From Planktotalea sp. (GTDB lineage: Bacteria > Pseudomonadota > Alphaproteobacteria > Rhodobacterales > Rhodobacteraceae): a stretch of DNA of 64,000 bases. Below the pieces are notes generated by a model. That model ran no database searches. It was given only the letters and a program-made list of their open reading frames with translations, and was not told the DNA's origin. The stretch lies in assembly GCF_018607995.1 (NCBI RefSeq), contig NZ_JABBAL010000006.1:62001-126000 (forward strand), read 5' to 3'. The position numbers were made by a program, and so were the translations under genes. Below, one piece after another: positions 25,946 to 33,880 of this stretch. Within the stretch, counting starts at the first letter, position 1. Each line of letters opens with the position of its first letter.

Positions 25946-27157
25946 ATGCGCGAAACACATCTAGAAGACGGCAAATGGTGGGTCAGCCCCTACAATTTTG
26001 AACCTTCCGTGCGCGAAGGCTTGTTGCTGCCTGAAAAGGTGGAAATCCATGACGCAACATTGCGCGACGGCGAACAAACGCCGGGTGTTGTGTTCTCGGT
26101 CGATGACAAAATCCAGATCGCAACCAAGCTAGATGAGCTGGGTGTCGAGCGGATCGAAGCGGGAATGCCTGCTGTGTCTGAAATGGACCAGACAGCGATC
26201 AAAGAAATCTCCAAACTAGGCCTGAAGTCCAAAATCTTCACCTTCGCTCGCGCGATGAAGAAAGACATTGATTTGGCTTTGGAATGTGGTGCCGATGGCG
26301 TGGTCATCGAGGTGCCGATTGGCTATCCGAAACTCGTTACGCAGTTTGGCTGGACGTGGAAAGACGTCGCGGAAAAGACCGCACCGATCATCAACTACGC
26401 CCGCGAGAACGGCCTGCACGCGCTGTTCTTCCCTTATGATACGACGCGCGCGCGCAAAGATGATTTGACCAACCTGTGTAACTACATCATGGACAACGCG
26501 CCGCCCGACTCCATCGGGATCGTTGACACGATGGGCTGTGCGACGCCTGAAGCGATCAAGCACATGGTGCGCTGGGTCAATGATATGACAGGCTTGCCGA
26601 TCGAGATCCACACACACAACGATTTTGGCATGGGTGTCGCGACTGAACTGGCTGCTGTCACCGCGGGTGCAGTCTGTGTGCACAGCTGTGCAAATGGCCT
26701 GGGCGAGCGCACGGGCAACGCCGCTTTGGAAGAGCTGATGATGGGTCTGCACCTGCTCTATGGCTATGACACCAACTACAAGCTCGACAAAATTCCTGAG
26801 CTTGCACAGATGATCGCAGAGAAATCCAACATCGATATCGCGCGCAACAAGCCTGTGCTGGGTCATGGCAACTTCATCCGCGAGTCTGGGATTGGCATCA
26901 ACTACGTCATGAACGACCCGCTTGTTATGTTCGCCACGCATCCGTCGCTAACCGGCAAGGTTGGCGAAGTTGTTTTAGGCAAAAAATCTGGCAAAGCGTC
27001 GATCATCTACAAGATGGGCGAGCTCGGCATGGGCGAGTTGGAAGACGACAAGATCGCTGCCATTCTTGAAGAGGTGAAGGCCGCAGGGATCGCAAAGCGC
27101 GATGTTCTGAGCAACGAAGAATTCGCAAACATTGTGGCCGCTGTTAAGGCAGGTTAA
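25946..27157 (+). CDS. DRE-TIM metallolyase superfamily acyltransferase/lyase (LeuA/NifV-like)
   Basis: 403 residues. HMGL-like TIM barrel: EIHDATLRDGEQTPG with metal ligand Asp41 and catalytic Arg40, IEIHTHNDFGMG with metal ligands His222 and His224, then CANGLGERTGNAALEELMM. A short C-terminal subdomain has VVLGKKSGKASI, as in 2-isopropylmalate/homocitrate synthases. The large allosteric LeuA C-terminal domain is missing, as in NifV. Members condense acetyl-CoA with a 2-oxoacid or cleave the reverse way. Placed between a ring-cleaving dioxygenase and a GntR regulator, it probably acts catabolically on an oxoacid or hydroxyacid derived from ring cleavage, not in leucine synthesis. Substrate unknown. 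SD AAGGA. Confidence 0.85.
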   Translation: MRETHLEDGKWWVSPYNFEPSVREGLLLPEKVEIHDATLRDGEQTPGVVFSVDDKIQIATKLDELGVERIEAGMPAVSEMDQTAIKEISKLGLKSKIFTFARAMKKDIDLALECGADGVVIEVPIGYPKLVTQFGWTWKDVAEKTAPIINYARENGLHALFFPYDTTRARKDDLTNLCNYIMDNAPPDSIGIVDTMGCATPEAIKHMVRWVNDMTGLPIEIHTHNDFGMGVATELAAVTAGAVCVHSCANGLGERTGNAALEELMMGLHLLYGYDTNYKLDKIPELAQMIAEKSNIDIARNKPVLGHGNFIRESGIGINYVMNDPLVMFATHPSLTGKVGEVVLGKKSGKASIIYKMGELGMGELEDDKIAAILEEVKAAGIAKRDVLSNEEFANIVAAVKAG

Positions 27158-27166
27158 ACACGTCGC

Positions 27167-27835
27167 ATGAACACAGACCTTGGGCCAGATAAAACCGCAT
27201 CAGAAAACTCGGTCACGCAGCTTGTATATGACAAGTTGCGTGAGCTAATTCTGACCGGTGAACTGGCCCCGGGCGAAAAACTGAAAATTAACGTGCTACG
27301 CGAAAAATTGGGCGTCGGGGCTTCCCCTGTTCGCGAAGCGCTTAGTCTTTTGACATCTGATCAATTGGTCGTCAGGCTTGATCAACGAGGCTTTAGGGCC
27401 GCCGAAACCAGCCGTGAGAACTTCCAAGAAATCCTCACATTGCGCTGTGAATTGGAAAGTATGGCTCTGCGTCAGAGCATGGATAACTTGTCCGAGGACT
27501 GGGCCGAACAATTACTCTTAAAACACCACCGCATGACCCGCGCCAGCACCGGTCAGCATGACGTTTTTGAGGAATTGCATAAAGCTTTCCACATGGCCTT
27601 GGTTGATAATTGTCAGTCTCCGTTGCTTATCCGGTTTTGCAGCCAACTCTACGATCTCAACATCAGATATCGCTACATTGCTGCGCGTACCTCTGGTTAT
27701 GCGGGCCGTAAGGTTGGGGATGAGCACCAGCAAATTTTGAATGCGGTTCTTGCAAGTGATTTTAAGACCGCAAATCAGTTGTTGCTGTCACATTATCAAA
27801 CGACTGGCGCATATGTTGCTAAACACATTCACTGA
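27167..27835 (+). CDS. GntR-family (FCD) transcriptional regulator
   Basis: 222 residues. N-terminal wHTH: LVYDKLRELILTGELAPGEKLKINVLREKLGVGASPVREALSLL in part (about 18-62). The FCD effector domain has the metal/acid-binding pattern: Asp/His ligands in FEELHKAFHMALV and GDEHQQILNAVL. The layout resembles CsiR-like regulators. Starts 9 bp after the DRE-TIM gene, so it is the last gene of the TRAP-dioxygenase operon and most likely controls it. Convergent with the next GntR gene, 42 bp between the stops. Confidence 0.9.
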   Translation: MNTDLGPDKTASENSVTQLVYDKLRELILTGELAPGEKLKINVLREKLGVGASPVREALSLLTSDQLVVRLDQRGFRAAETSRENFQEILTLRCELESMALRQSMDNLSEDWAEQLLLKHHRMTRASTGQHDVFEELHKAFHMALVDNCQSPLLIRFCSQLYDLNIRYRYIAARTSGYAGRKVGDEHQQILNAVLASDFKTANQLLLSHYQTTGAYVAKHIH

Positions 27836-27877
27836 AGATTCGGATCGAACGTCCACATCCCACATTTGAATTGGCGC

Positions 27878-28546
27878 CTACTCGAAGTAGCTCGGATGCG
27901 CTTGATGGATATAAGCGATCGTCTTGTCGAGGCGTGACAAGTGATTGCGGATAGAGCCTTGCGCAAGGCCCAGATCTCCAGATGCGAGCCCGTCGGCAAT
28001 TTCGCAATGATCTGCGAAGATCAGCTTCGCTTCGCTGTCTTTTTCAAGGCCCAGCATGCACAAGCGGTCTACCTTTTGTTTGCACTCTAACATGACTTCG
28101 AACGCATTCGGATTGCCGCCGAGTACATAAATCAGCTTGTGGAAATCATAGTCCAGCGCGTGGAATGTCGGCAGATCATCTGCGCTGATTGCCTGTTCTT
28201 GCAGACGCAAATTCGCGGACATTTTAGCGGCGCGTGCGTCATCCCAAACTTGGATTGCACCGTAAATGACTTCCAACTCTACAGCGCGACGCACAAGCCG
28301 CGTGAGTTCCAAACGCTCCATCGAAAAGCCGCGCACTTTGGTGGTTTTCTGAGGACGGATCAGAAGCAAATCTTCGTTTCCGAGCTTGGTAAACGCATTG
28401 CGCACGGGCTGGCGCGACACGCCAAAACGGCGCGCGACTTCTGTTTCCGAGAGCTTCGTTCCCGGCAATATGTCGAGAGAAACGATCTGATTGTGAAGCG
28501 TTTCATAGACCACGTCGGTCGAGGTTCGAGTTCTAATTACGTCCAC
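27878..28546 (-). CDS. GntR-family (FCD) transcriptional regulator
   Basis: 222 residues, wHTH at about 10-70: VVYETLHNQIVSLDILPGTKLSETEVARRFGVSRQPVRNAFTKL in part, followed by an FCD domain with FHALDYDFHKLIYVLGG and IFADHCEIADGLASGDLG ligand blocks. Divergent from the TRAP/dehydrogenase operon starting at 28872 across a 325-bp region with paired ACTAGT palindromes, which are likely its operators. It presumably responds to an acid imported by that transporter. Confidence 0.9.
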   Translation of the reverse strand: MDVIRTRTSTDVVYETLHNQIVSLDILPGTKLSETEVARRFGVSRQPVRNAFTKLGNEDLLLIRPQKTTKVRGFSMERLELTRLVRRAVELEVIYGAIQVWDDARAAKMSANLRLQEQAISADDLPTFHALDYDFHKLIYVLGGNPNAFEVMLECKQKVDRLCMLGLEKDSEAKLIFADHCEIADGLASGDLGLAQGSIRNHLSRLDKTIAYIHQAHPSYFE

Positions 28547-28871
28547 GGTTTACTACGTTAGTCCTTTGACGAATGCGCAATCGCGCCTTGGGAATTTTGA
28601 CTGTAAGGTTATGAATTCAAGCGGTAAAATGGTGAAAACGACAATCTCACAGATCAATATTTGTTGGCACATATCAAAGGCATTGTTAAACACAGAGTCA
28701 AGGCAGCAAAACTTTTTAAACTAGTTGTTGACAGAGCTTGGATACTAGTCTCCTTATTGTTCAGCAGCGATTCCAGCTCTGGGGAGGGACTTTGGAATTC
28801 TTTTTTTCCGCCCCTTCGCATTTGACCCGCGAGCCTCGGCTTGCTGCACAGAAAAACCGGGAGGAGAACCC
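28547..28871. promoter_or_regulatory. divergent promoter region with GntR-operator candidates
   Basis: No gene. Contains copy 4 of the recurring element (28654-28667, reverse strand CCAACAAATATTGA). A -35-like TTGACA (28728-28733) is flanked by two ACTAGT-centred palindromes: AACTAGTT (28719-28726) and GGATACTAGTCTCC (28740-28753, a 14-base dyad with one mismatched pair). The two ACTAGT cores start 24 bp apart. A strong ribosome site GGGAGGA precedes the dctP ATG. Operator function is inferred from symmetry and position. Confidence 0.5.
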
Positions 28872-29846
28872 ATGACTTTTACGAAAACGCTTTTGGCGAC
28901 TGCAAGCGCAGTCGCTCTGATTGCAACTTCAGCGGCTGCCGACAACTGGCGCGCTTGGAACATCCATAACGACGGTCACCCAAACACAGGTGCGATGGAC
29001 AAATTTGCTGAGCTAGTTGACGCGGCGACTGGTGGCGAGATCACTGTTGACGTCTTCCACGGCGGTGTTCTGGGTTCACAGCCAGACGCGCTTGAGCAGG
29101 TTCGCATCGGCGCGATCGAAATCGGCAACTTCAACCTTGGTCCAATCGGCCCAATGGTGAAAGAAGCAAACCTTGTGTCCTTGCCATTCATCTTCAAAAG
29201 CGTGCCACACATGTTCCGCGTTCTTGAAGGCGAAGCAGGTCAAACTGTTGCAGCAGCAATGGGCGAAGCCGGCGTTCTGCCGCTCGCATGGTTCGACGCT
29301 GGTGCACGTTCATTTTACAGTCAGAAGCCAATCGAAACACCGGCTGACGTTGAAGGTCTGAAGATCCGTGTAATGAACAACGATCTCTACACCTCGATGA
29401 TCTCTGCGATGGGCGGCAACCCGTCCCCGATGGCTTTCGCTGAAGTTCAGCAGGCGCTCAAGACAGGTGTTGTTGACGGTGCGGAAAACAACTTCCCATC
29501 CTTCAAGAACGTTGGCCACTACGAAGTGACAACACACTACTCGTTGTCCGAGCACCTGATCATTCCTGAGTGCATCTGCGTAAACACAACAAAGTTCAAC
29601 GCATTGTCAGCGGAGATGCAGGCAGCGGTACGTGGTGCAGCTGAAGAAGCGGCTATGTTCCAGCGTGAGCTTTGGGCTGTAGACTCCGAGAAGGCGCGTA
29701 TGGACGTTGAAGCCGCAGGCATCAAAGTCAACGAGATCGCTGACAAAGGTCCTTTCCAGTCAGCAATGGACTCTGTTTATGCTGACTATCTGGCTGCGAA
29801 CCCAGACATGAAAGCCCTCGTTGAGATGGCTCAGGCGACAGAGTAA
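28872..29846 (+). CDS. dctP: TRAP transporter substrate-binding protein (DctP type)
   Basis: 324 residues with a signal peptide of about 23 residues ending TSAAADN. Blocks: DAATGGEITVDVFHGGVLGSQPD, FNLGPIGPMVKEANLVSLPFIF, VEGLKIRVMNNDLYTSMISAMGG with the conserved ligand Arg (LKIRVM), then VQQALKTGVVDGAENNFPSF and YSLSEHLIIPECICVN. This is the canonical DctP pattern for monocarboxylate or sugar-acid binding, closer to uronate/aldonate-type binders than to the 21983 protein. Codon use is noticeably optimised (GCN/GGN rich), fitting high expression. A perfect 12-bp stem-loop follows its stop. Confidence 0.93.
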   Translation: MTFTKTLLATASAVALIATSAAADNWRAWNIHNDGHPNTGAMDKFAELVDAATGGEITVDVFHGGVLGSQPDALEQVRIGAIEIGNFNLGPIGPMVKEANLVSLPFIFKSVPHMFRVLEGEAGQTVAAAMGEAGVLPLAWFDAGARSFYSQKPIETPADVEGLKIRVMNNDLYTSMISAMGGNPSPMAFAEVQQALKTGVVDGAENNFPSFKNVGHYEVTTHYSLSEHLIIPECICVNTTKFNALSAEMQAAVRGAAEEAAMFQRELWAVDSEKARMDVEAAGIKVNEIADKGPFQSAMDSVYADYLAANPDMKALVEMAQATE

Positions 29847-29867
29847 GCTCTAACGATAAGCAACGAC

Positions 29868-29901
29868 AAGCGCCCCATTCCTCTTGGAAAATGGGGCGCT
29901 T
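29868..29901 (+). terminator. strong stem-loop between dctP and dctQ (attenuator)
   Basis: AAGCGCCCCATT pairs perfectly with AATGGGGCGCTT over a 10-base loop and is followed by ATTTTAAC, close to an intrinsic terminator. Located 22 bp after dctP, it would end most transcripts and let a fraction read into the permease genes. It also decides the dctQ start, because a TTG at 29884 would lie in the stem-loop. Confidence 0.85.
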
Positions 29902-29922
29902 ATTTTAACTGGAGGACCGAGT

Positions 29923-30456
29923 TTGCCCGACACCAAATCCCCGCCCGCATATATCAAGAAGATAGACGCTGTTTCTAAAGTCATAGTGCGCATTTGTATT
30001 GTTCTGGCGGCGGTGTCTTTGGTTGCTATGACGGTCTTTTATGTTTGGCTCGTTTTTGGGCGGTACGTGCTGAACGATACGCCAACATGGGTCGAACAGG
30101 TGTCTTTGCTGTTGGTGATGGTAATCACATTTTTTGGCGCAGCAGTTGGTGTACATCAACATTCACATTTGTCCGTCGTTGTGTTTCGTAACGCAGTCTC
30201 AAGGCCTGTTCGAAACTTTTTTGTTATCATAACCGATCTGCTGATGATTAGCTTTGGCGGCATGATGTTCTGGTACGGCGTTGAGCTCACAAAATTCAAA
30301 TGGAACACACTGATACCTCTCATCCAAGTGTCAGAAGGCTTTAGATCTTTGCCACTGACGATCTGCGGGGCGCTGTTGTTCCTATTCTCAATCGGTCATT
30401 TGATCCGCCTGCTGACAGGCTGGGACGAACGCCAAGATAACATTGACGAAGGCTAA
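29923..30456 (+). CDS. dctQ: TRAP transporter small permease (DctQ type)
   Basis: 177 residues from TTG 29923, with GGAGG seven bases upstream; an earlier in-frame TTG at 29884 is inside the terminator-like hairpin and has no ribosome site. Four membrane helices: IVLAAVSLVAMTVFYVWLVFGRYVLN, TWVEQVSLLLVMVITFFGAAVGVHQHSHLSV with the typical small-loop motif, and two more. A non-ATG start and the attenuator both hold permease expression down. Two bases separate its stop from the dctM ATG. Confidence 0.88.
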   Translation: MPDTKSPPAYIKKIDAVSKVIVRICIVLAAVSLVAMTVFYVWLVFGRYVLNDTPTWVEQVSLLLVMVITFFGAAVGVHQHSHLSVVVFRNAVSRPVRNFFVIITDLLMISFGGMMFWYGVELTKFKWNTLIPLIQVSEGFRSLPLTICGALLFLFSIGHLIRLLTGWDERQDNIDEG

Positions 30457-30458
30457 TA

Positions 30459-31745
30459 ATGGGACTTTTCATACTTCTGGGCGTATTTGCCCTATGCGTC
30501 ATGATCGGCGCACCTGTCGCTTTCGCTCTTGGAATTTCTGCGGTCGCTGCCTTTTGGTTCGAAGGTCTACCAATGATGATTGGCTTCCAGCGGATCGTGG
30601 CAGGCATTAGCCTTCAGGCCTACCTTGCCATTCCATTCTTCATCTTTGCGGGTGATTTGATGTTCCATGGCGGCATCGCCGCAAGGCTGGTGAAATTTGC
30701 ACAAGCGGCTGTTGGCGCGGTACGTGGTGGCCTTGGCATCGTAAACGTCTTCTCATCTATGTTGTTTGGCGGCATTTCTGGCTCCGCGATTGCGGATATT
30801 TCAGCACTCGGGTCGATCCTAATCCCTGCCATGAAAGAAAAGGGCTATGACGCAGATTACGCTGTGAACGTCACGGTCACCTCTTCCATTGCGGGTATCA
30901 TCATCCCACCTAGCCATAACATGATCATCTTCGCACTGGCCGCTGGTGGCGGTGTGTCGATCTCTAAACTGTTTCTCGCAGGAGTCGTCCCCGGAATTTT
31001 GATGTGCGTGTGTTTGGCCCTTGCAGCATATTTGGTTGCTATCAAACGCGGCTACCAAGCCGAGAAATTCCCGGGATTTGCAGCGTTGGGCTATGCTTTT
31101 GCAGGTGCTATTCCGGGTTTGTTTACTGCTGTGATCATCGTTGGTGGTGTTCTCTCTGGTATCTTCACTGCAACAGAGTCCGGTGCGATTGGCGCGATCT
31201 ATGCCTTTTTTGTAACCCTCATCGTGTATCGCACGCTGACATGGGACAACTTCAAAACAACCGTCGTCTCGTCCGTGCGCACGACATCCATGGTGCTCGT
31301 CCTCATCGCATGTGCGGGCGCATTTGCATACATGCTGACATTCTACCGCGTGCCATCCAAAACTGTTGATCTACTGCTTGGGATTTCTGATAATGTGATC
31401 CTGATCTTGTTAATGATCAACCTGATGCTTTTGGTACTCGGGATGATTATGGACATGGCAGCTTTAATCTTGATTTGTACGCCCATCTTCTTGCCGGTAA
31501 TGAACGCCTTGGGCATCGATCCGGTTCAGTTCGGTATCATCCTGCTCGTGAACCTTGGTTTGGGCCTGTGTACACCGCCTGTGGGAACCTGTCTCTTTGC
31601 AGGGTGCGTCGTTGGTAAGTTACCGATGGAGAAAGCCATCAAAACGATCTGGCCTTTCTATCTTGCGATCTTAGCTGCGCTGATGCTGATCACCTTCGTT
31701 CCGGCGATTTGTCTGACACTGCCAAACCTGCTTATTGGCAACTAA
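30459..31745 (+). CDS. dctM: TRAP transporter large permease (DctM type)
   Basis: 428 residues, about 12 helices: AIPFFIFAGDLMFHGGIAARLVKFA, SSMLFGGISGSAIADISALGSILIP, GIIIPPSHNMIIFALAAGGGVSI, ATESGAIGAIYAFFVTLIVY and LGLCTPPVGTCLFAGCVVGK. These are standard DctM motifs of the type paired with sugar-acid or monocarboxylate DctP proteins. It begins 2 bp after dctQ. The GlcG-like gene follows 18 bp later. Confidence 0.94.
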   Translation: MGLFILLGVFALCVMIGAPVAFALGISAVAAFWFEGLPMMIGFQRIVAGISLQAYLAIPFFIFAGDLMFHGGIAARLVKFAQAAVGAVRGGLGIVNVFSSMLFGGISGSAIADISALGSILIPAMKEKGYDADYAVNVTVTSSIAGIIIPPSHNMIIFALAAGGGVSISKLFLAGVVPGILMCVCLALAAYLVAIKRGYQAEKFPGFAALGYAFAGAIPGLFTAVIIVGGVLSGIFTATESGAIGAIYAFFVTLIVYRTLTWDNFKTTVVSSVRTTSMVLVLIACAGAFAYMLTFYRVPSKTVDLLLGISDNVILILLMINLMLLVLGMIMDMAALILICTPIFLPVMNALGIDPVQFGIILLVNLGLGLCTPPVGTCLFAGCVVGKLPMEKAIKTIWPFYLAILAALMLITFVPAICLTLPNLLIGN

Positions 31746-31763
31746 GACACGAGAGGCCACACA

Positions 31764-32192
31764 ATGTTGAACATCAAACGCTTGGACATTAACGACGCAC
31801 ATGTGCTGATCGCAGGTGCTCGCGCCAAAGCCAAAGAGATTGGCGTGCAAATGTGTATAGCCGTGACCGACGAGAGCGGCAATCTAATTGCCTTCGAGCG
31901 CATGGATGATAGCAAAGTTACCTCTGATAAGTTCGCCATCGACAAAAGCTTTACGGCAAGCTGCTTTAGAAAAAGCACCAAAGATTTAGCCGACGTCAGT
32001 CAGCCAGGCATGCCTGTTTTTGGCATCAATTCTACTTTCGGCGGGCGCATTGTGACCTTTGCAGGCGGCATCCCAGTCTTTTCTGGTAACGATGTCGTGG
32101 GTGGCATCGGCGTAAGTGCTGGCTCGCCTTCTCAAGATCACGACGTCGCCCAAGCCGGCGTCGACGCTTTTTCCAACATCAACAACACTTAG
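31764..32192 (+). CDS. GlcG/HbpS (DUF336) family protein
   Basis: 142 residues, complete DUF336 domain: NDAHVLIAGARAKAKEIGVQMCIAVTDESGNLIAFERMDDSK, then KFAIDKSFTASCFRKSTKDLADVSQPG and VTFAGGIPVFSGNDVVGGIGVSAGSPSQDHDVAQAG, all in part. No signal peptide. Second member in this window placed immediately after a TRAP DctM gene. Possible roles are ligand-binding chaperone or an enzyme acting on hydroxyacids. SD GAGAGG. Confidence 0.87.
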   Translation: MLNIKRLDINDAHVLIAGARAKAKEIGVQMCIAVTDESGNLIAFERMDDSKVTSDKFAIDKSFTASCFRKSTKDLADVSQPGMPVFGINSTFGGRIVTFAGGIPVFSGNDVVGGIGVSAGSPSQDHDVAQAGVDAFSNINNT

Positions 32193-32201
32193 GAGTTACC
32201 C

Positions 32202-33083
32202 ATGACAAACCCCACAATCGGCTTCATCGGGCTTGGCCTCATGGGTGGCAACATGGCGGAGTGTTTGCAAAGCAACGGCTATGATCTTGTCGTTATGGGC
32301 CGCAACAAAGAGGCGATTGCCAAAACAGTCGCGCGCGGAGCCGTTGAAGTCACCACCCCGAAAGCGCTAGCAGAGGTGAGCGATATTGTCATGCTTTGCG
32401 TCACCACGTCTGATGTGGTGGAGAGCCTAATTTACGGGAACGATGGCATTCTGGCAGGCATTAAAGAGGGTGCAGTCGTAATCGACTATGGCACCTCGAT
32501 CCCCGCCTCAACACAAAAGATCGGCGCAGATCTGGCGGCCAAAGGCGCAGGTATGCTCGATGCTCCTCTGGGTCGCACCCCCGCACATGCGAAAGACGGG
32601 TTGCTCAACATCATGGTCGCTGGCGAAATGGACACCTTTGAGAAGGTCAAACTAGTCCTCGATGTGCAAGGTGAAAACGTCTTTCATCTCGGTGCACTTG
32701 GTGCTGGGCACACAACCAAATTGATCAACAACTTCATGGGCATGACTACTGTCGTAACGATGAGCCAAGCTTTCGCCGTTGCCAAACAAGCGGGCATTGA
32801 TGGGCAACAGCTTTTTGACATCATGTCTGCAGGCCCATCCAATTCGCCTTTCATGCAATTCGCCAAGAAATATGCGGTTGATGGTGTCAGCGATCTTGGT
32901 TTCTCTATCTCCAACGCGAACAAGGACGTGAAATACTTTGTGCAAATGCTTGATGACATGGGTACGCACTCGCAAATCGCCGAAGCGACGTCAGCTAATT
33001 TGCAAGCTGCCTTAGATGCGGGCCAAGGCGACGGCAATGTCCCTGAAATCTTCGATATGTTTGCAAAACAAGCAACCAAGTAA
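32202..33083 (+). CDS. beta-hydroxyacid dehydrogenase (3-hydroxyisobutyrate / tartronate-semialdehyde reductase family)
   Basis: 293 residues. Rossmann N-terminus IGFIGLGLMGGNMAECLQSNGYDLVVMGRN (NAD(P) loop GLGLMG) and the catalytic Lys in HLGALGAGHTTKLINNFM (about 170) with the Asn of the same helix. The substrate-binding loop reads DAPLGRTPAHAKDG instead of the usual DAPVSGG-x-x-GA-x-x-GTL, so the SGG anion pocket is altered and the substrate may be unusual. The cofactor loop after strand 2 (MGRNK) favours NADP over NAD. It would oxidise or reduce a 3-hydroxyacid produced from the imported compound. 9 bp after the GlcG-like gene, SD AGGAG. Confidence 0.88.
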   Translation: MTNPTIGFIGLGLMGGNMAECLQSNGYDLVVMGRNKEAIAKTVARGAVEVTTPKALAEVSDIVMLCVTTSDVVESLIYGNDGILAGIKEGAVVIDYGTSIPASTQKIGADLAAKGAGMLDAPLGRTPAHAKDGLLNIMVAGEMDTFEKVKLVLDVQGENVFHLGALGAGHTTKLINNFMGMTTVVTMSQAFAVAKQAGIDGQQLFDIMSAGPSNSPFMQFAKKYAVDGVSDLGFSISNANKDVKYFVQMLDDMGTHSQIAEATSANLQAALDAGQGDGNVPEIFDMFAKQATK

Positions 33084-33121
33084 ACTGCTCTTAAACTCAC
33101 ACAATTCACCAAGGACCGCAC

Positions 33122-33865
33122 ATGAAACTCGCAGGGAAATCCGCAATCATTACAGGCGCTGGCCGCGATATTGGTGCTGCAGCCGCACTTAAGCTCGCAT
33201 CCGAGGGCGCAAGCGTGGCTGTCAATTACTTCGCCAGCAGCACAGGCGCCGATGAAGTGGTCGCCAAGGTTACCGCGAATGGCGGCAAGGCTTTCGCCTT
33301 ACAGGGCGATTTGACACAGCAAGACAGCGTCGATGCGTTGGTGAACAAAACCGTTGAAGAGTTCGGCGGAATTAATGTCTTGGTGAACAACGCTGGCGGC
33401 TTGGTCGCTCGCAAAACCGTCGCGGCCTCCACGCTGGAGCATTGGAAATACGTGATGGATTTGAACCTAACCAGCAATTTCATGATGACGAATGCTTGCC
33501 TCGCGAATATGAAAAGCGGTGCCATTGTGAACCTTGCCAGCCAAGCCGCGCGTGATGGTGGCGGTGCCGGTTCTGTGCCCTATGCAACGTCCAAAGGCGC
33601 GATAATGACGCTAACGCGCGGCCTAGCAAAAGAGATTGGTCCCGACATCCGAGTGAACGGCCTTTGCCCGGGTATGATCGACACGGATTTCCATAACATC
33701 CATACGCCTGATGCAGGTCGTCGTGGATTTGAAGCCGCTGCCCCGATGAAGCGTCAGGGTACCGTTGAGGATGTCGCGAACCTCGTGCTGTTCCTCGCAT
33801 GTGATGACAGTGCGTTCATCACAGGGACGAATATCGACCTTAACGGTGGCATAGTCTTTTCATAA
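33122..33865 (+). CDS. short-chain dehydrogenase/reductase
   Basis: 247 residues of the classical SDR family: cofactor motif TGAGRDIGAAAA (Thr-Gly-x3-Gly-x-Gly), NNAG at about 89-92, and the catalytic Ser in NLASQAARDGGG, with Tyr and Lys in VPYATSKGA. The C-terminus has RVNGLCPGMIDTDFHN and FITGTNIDLNGG. Probably oxidises a hydroxyl group of the same substrate as the preceding dehydrogenase. Same operon, 38-bp gap, SD AAGGA. Confidence 0.9.
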   Translation: MKLAGKSAIITGAGRDIGAAAALKLASEGASVAVNYFASSTGADEVVAKVTANGGKAFALQGDLTQQDSVDALVNKTVEEFGGINVLVNNAGGLVARKTVAASTLEHWKYVMDLNLTSNFMMTNACLANMKSGAIVNLASQAARDGGGAGSVPYATSKGAIMTLTRGLAKEIGPDIRVNGLCPGMIDTDFHNIHTPDAGRRGFEAAAPMKRQGTVEDVANLVLFLACDDSAFITGTNIDLNGGIVFS

Positions 33866-33880
33866 AGAAGGAGCGCGATC

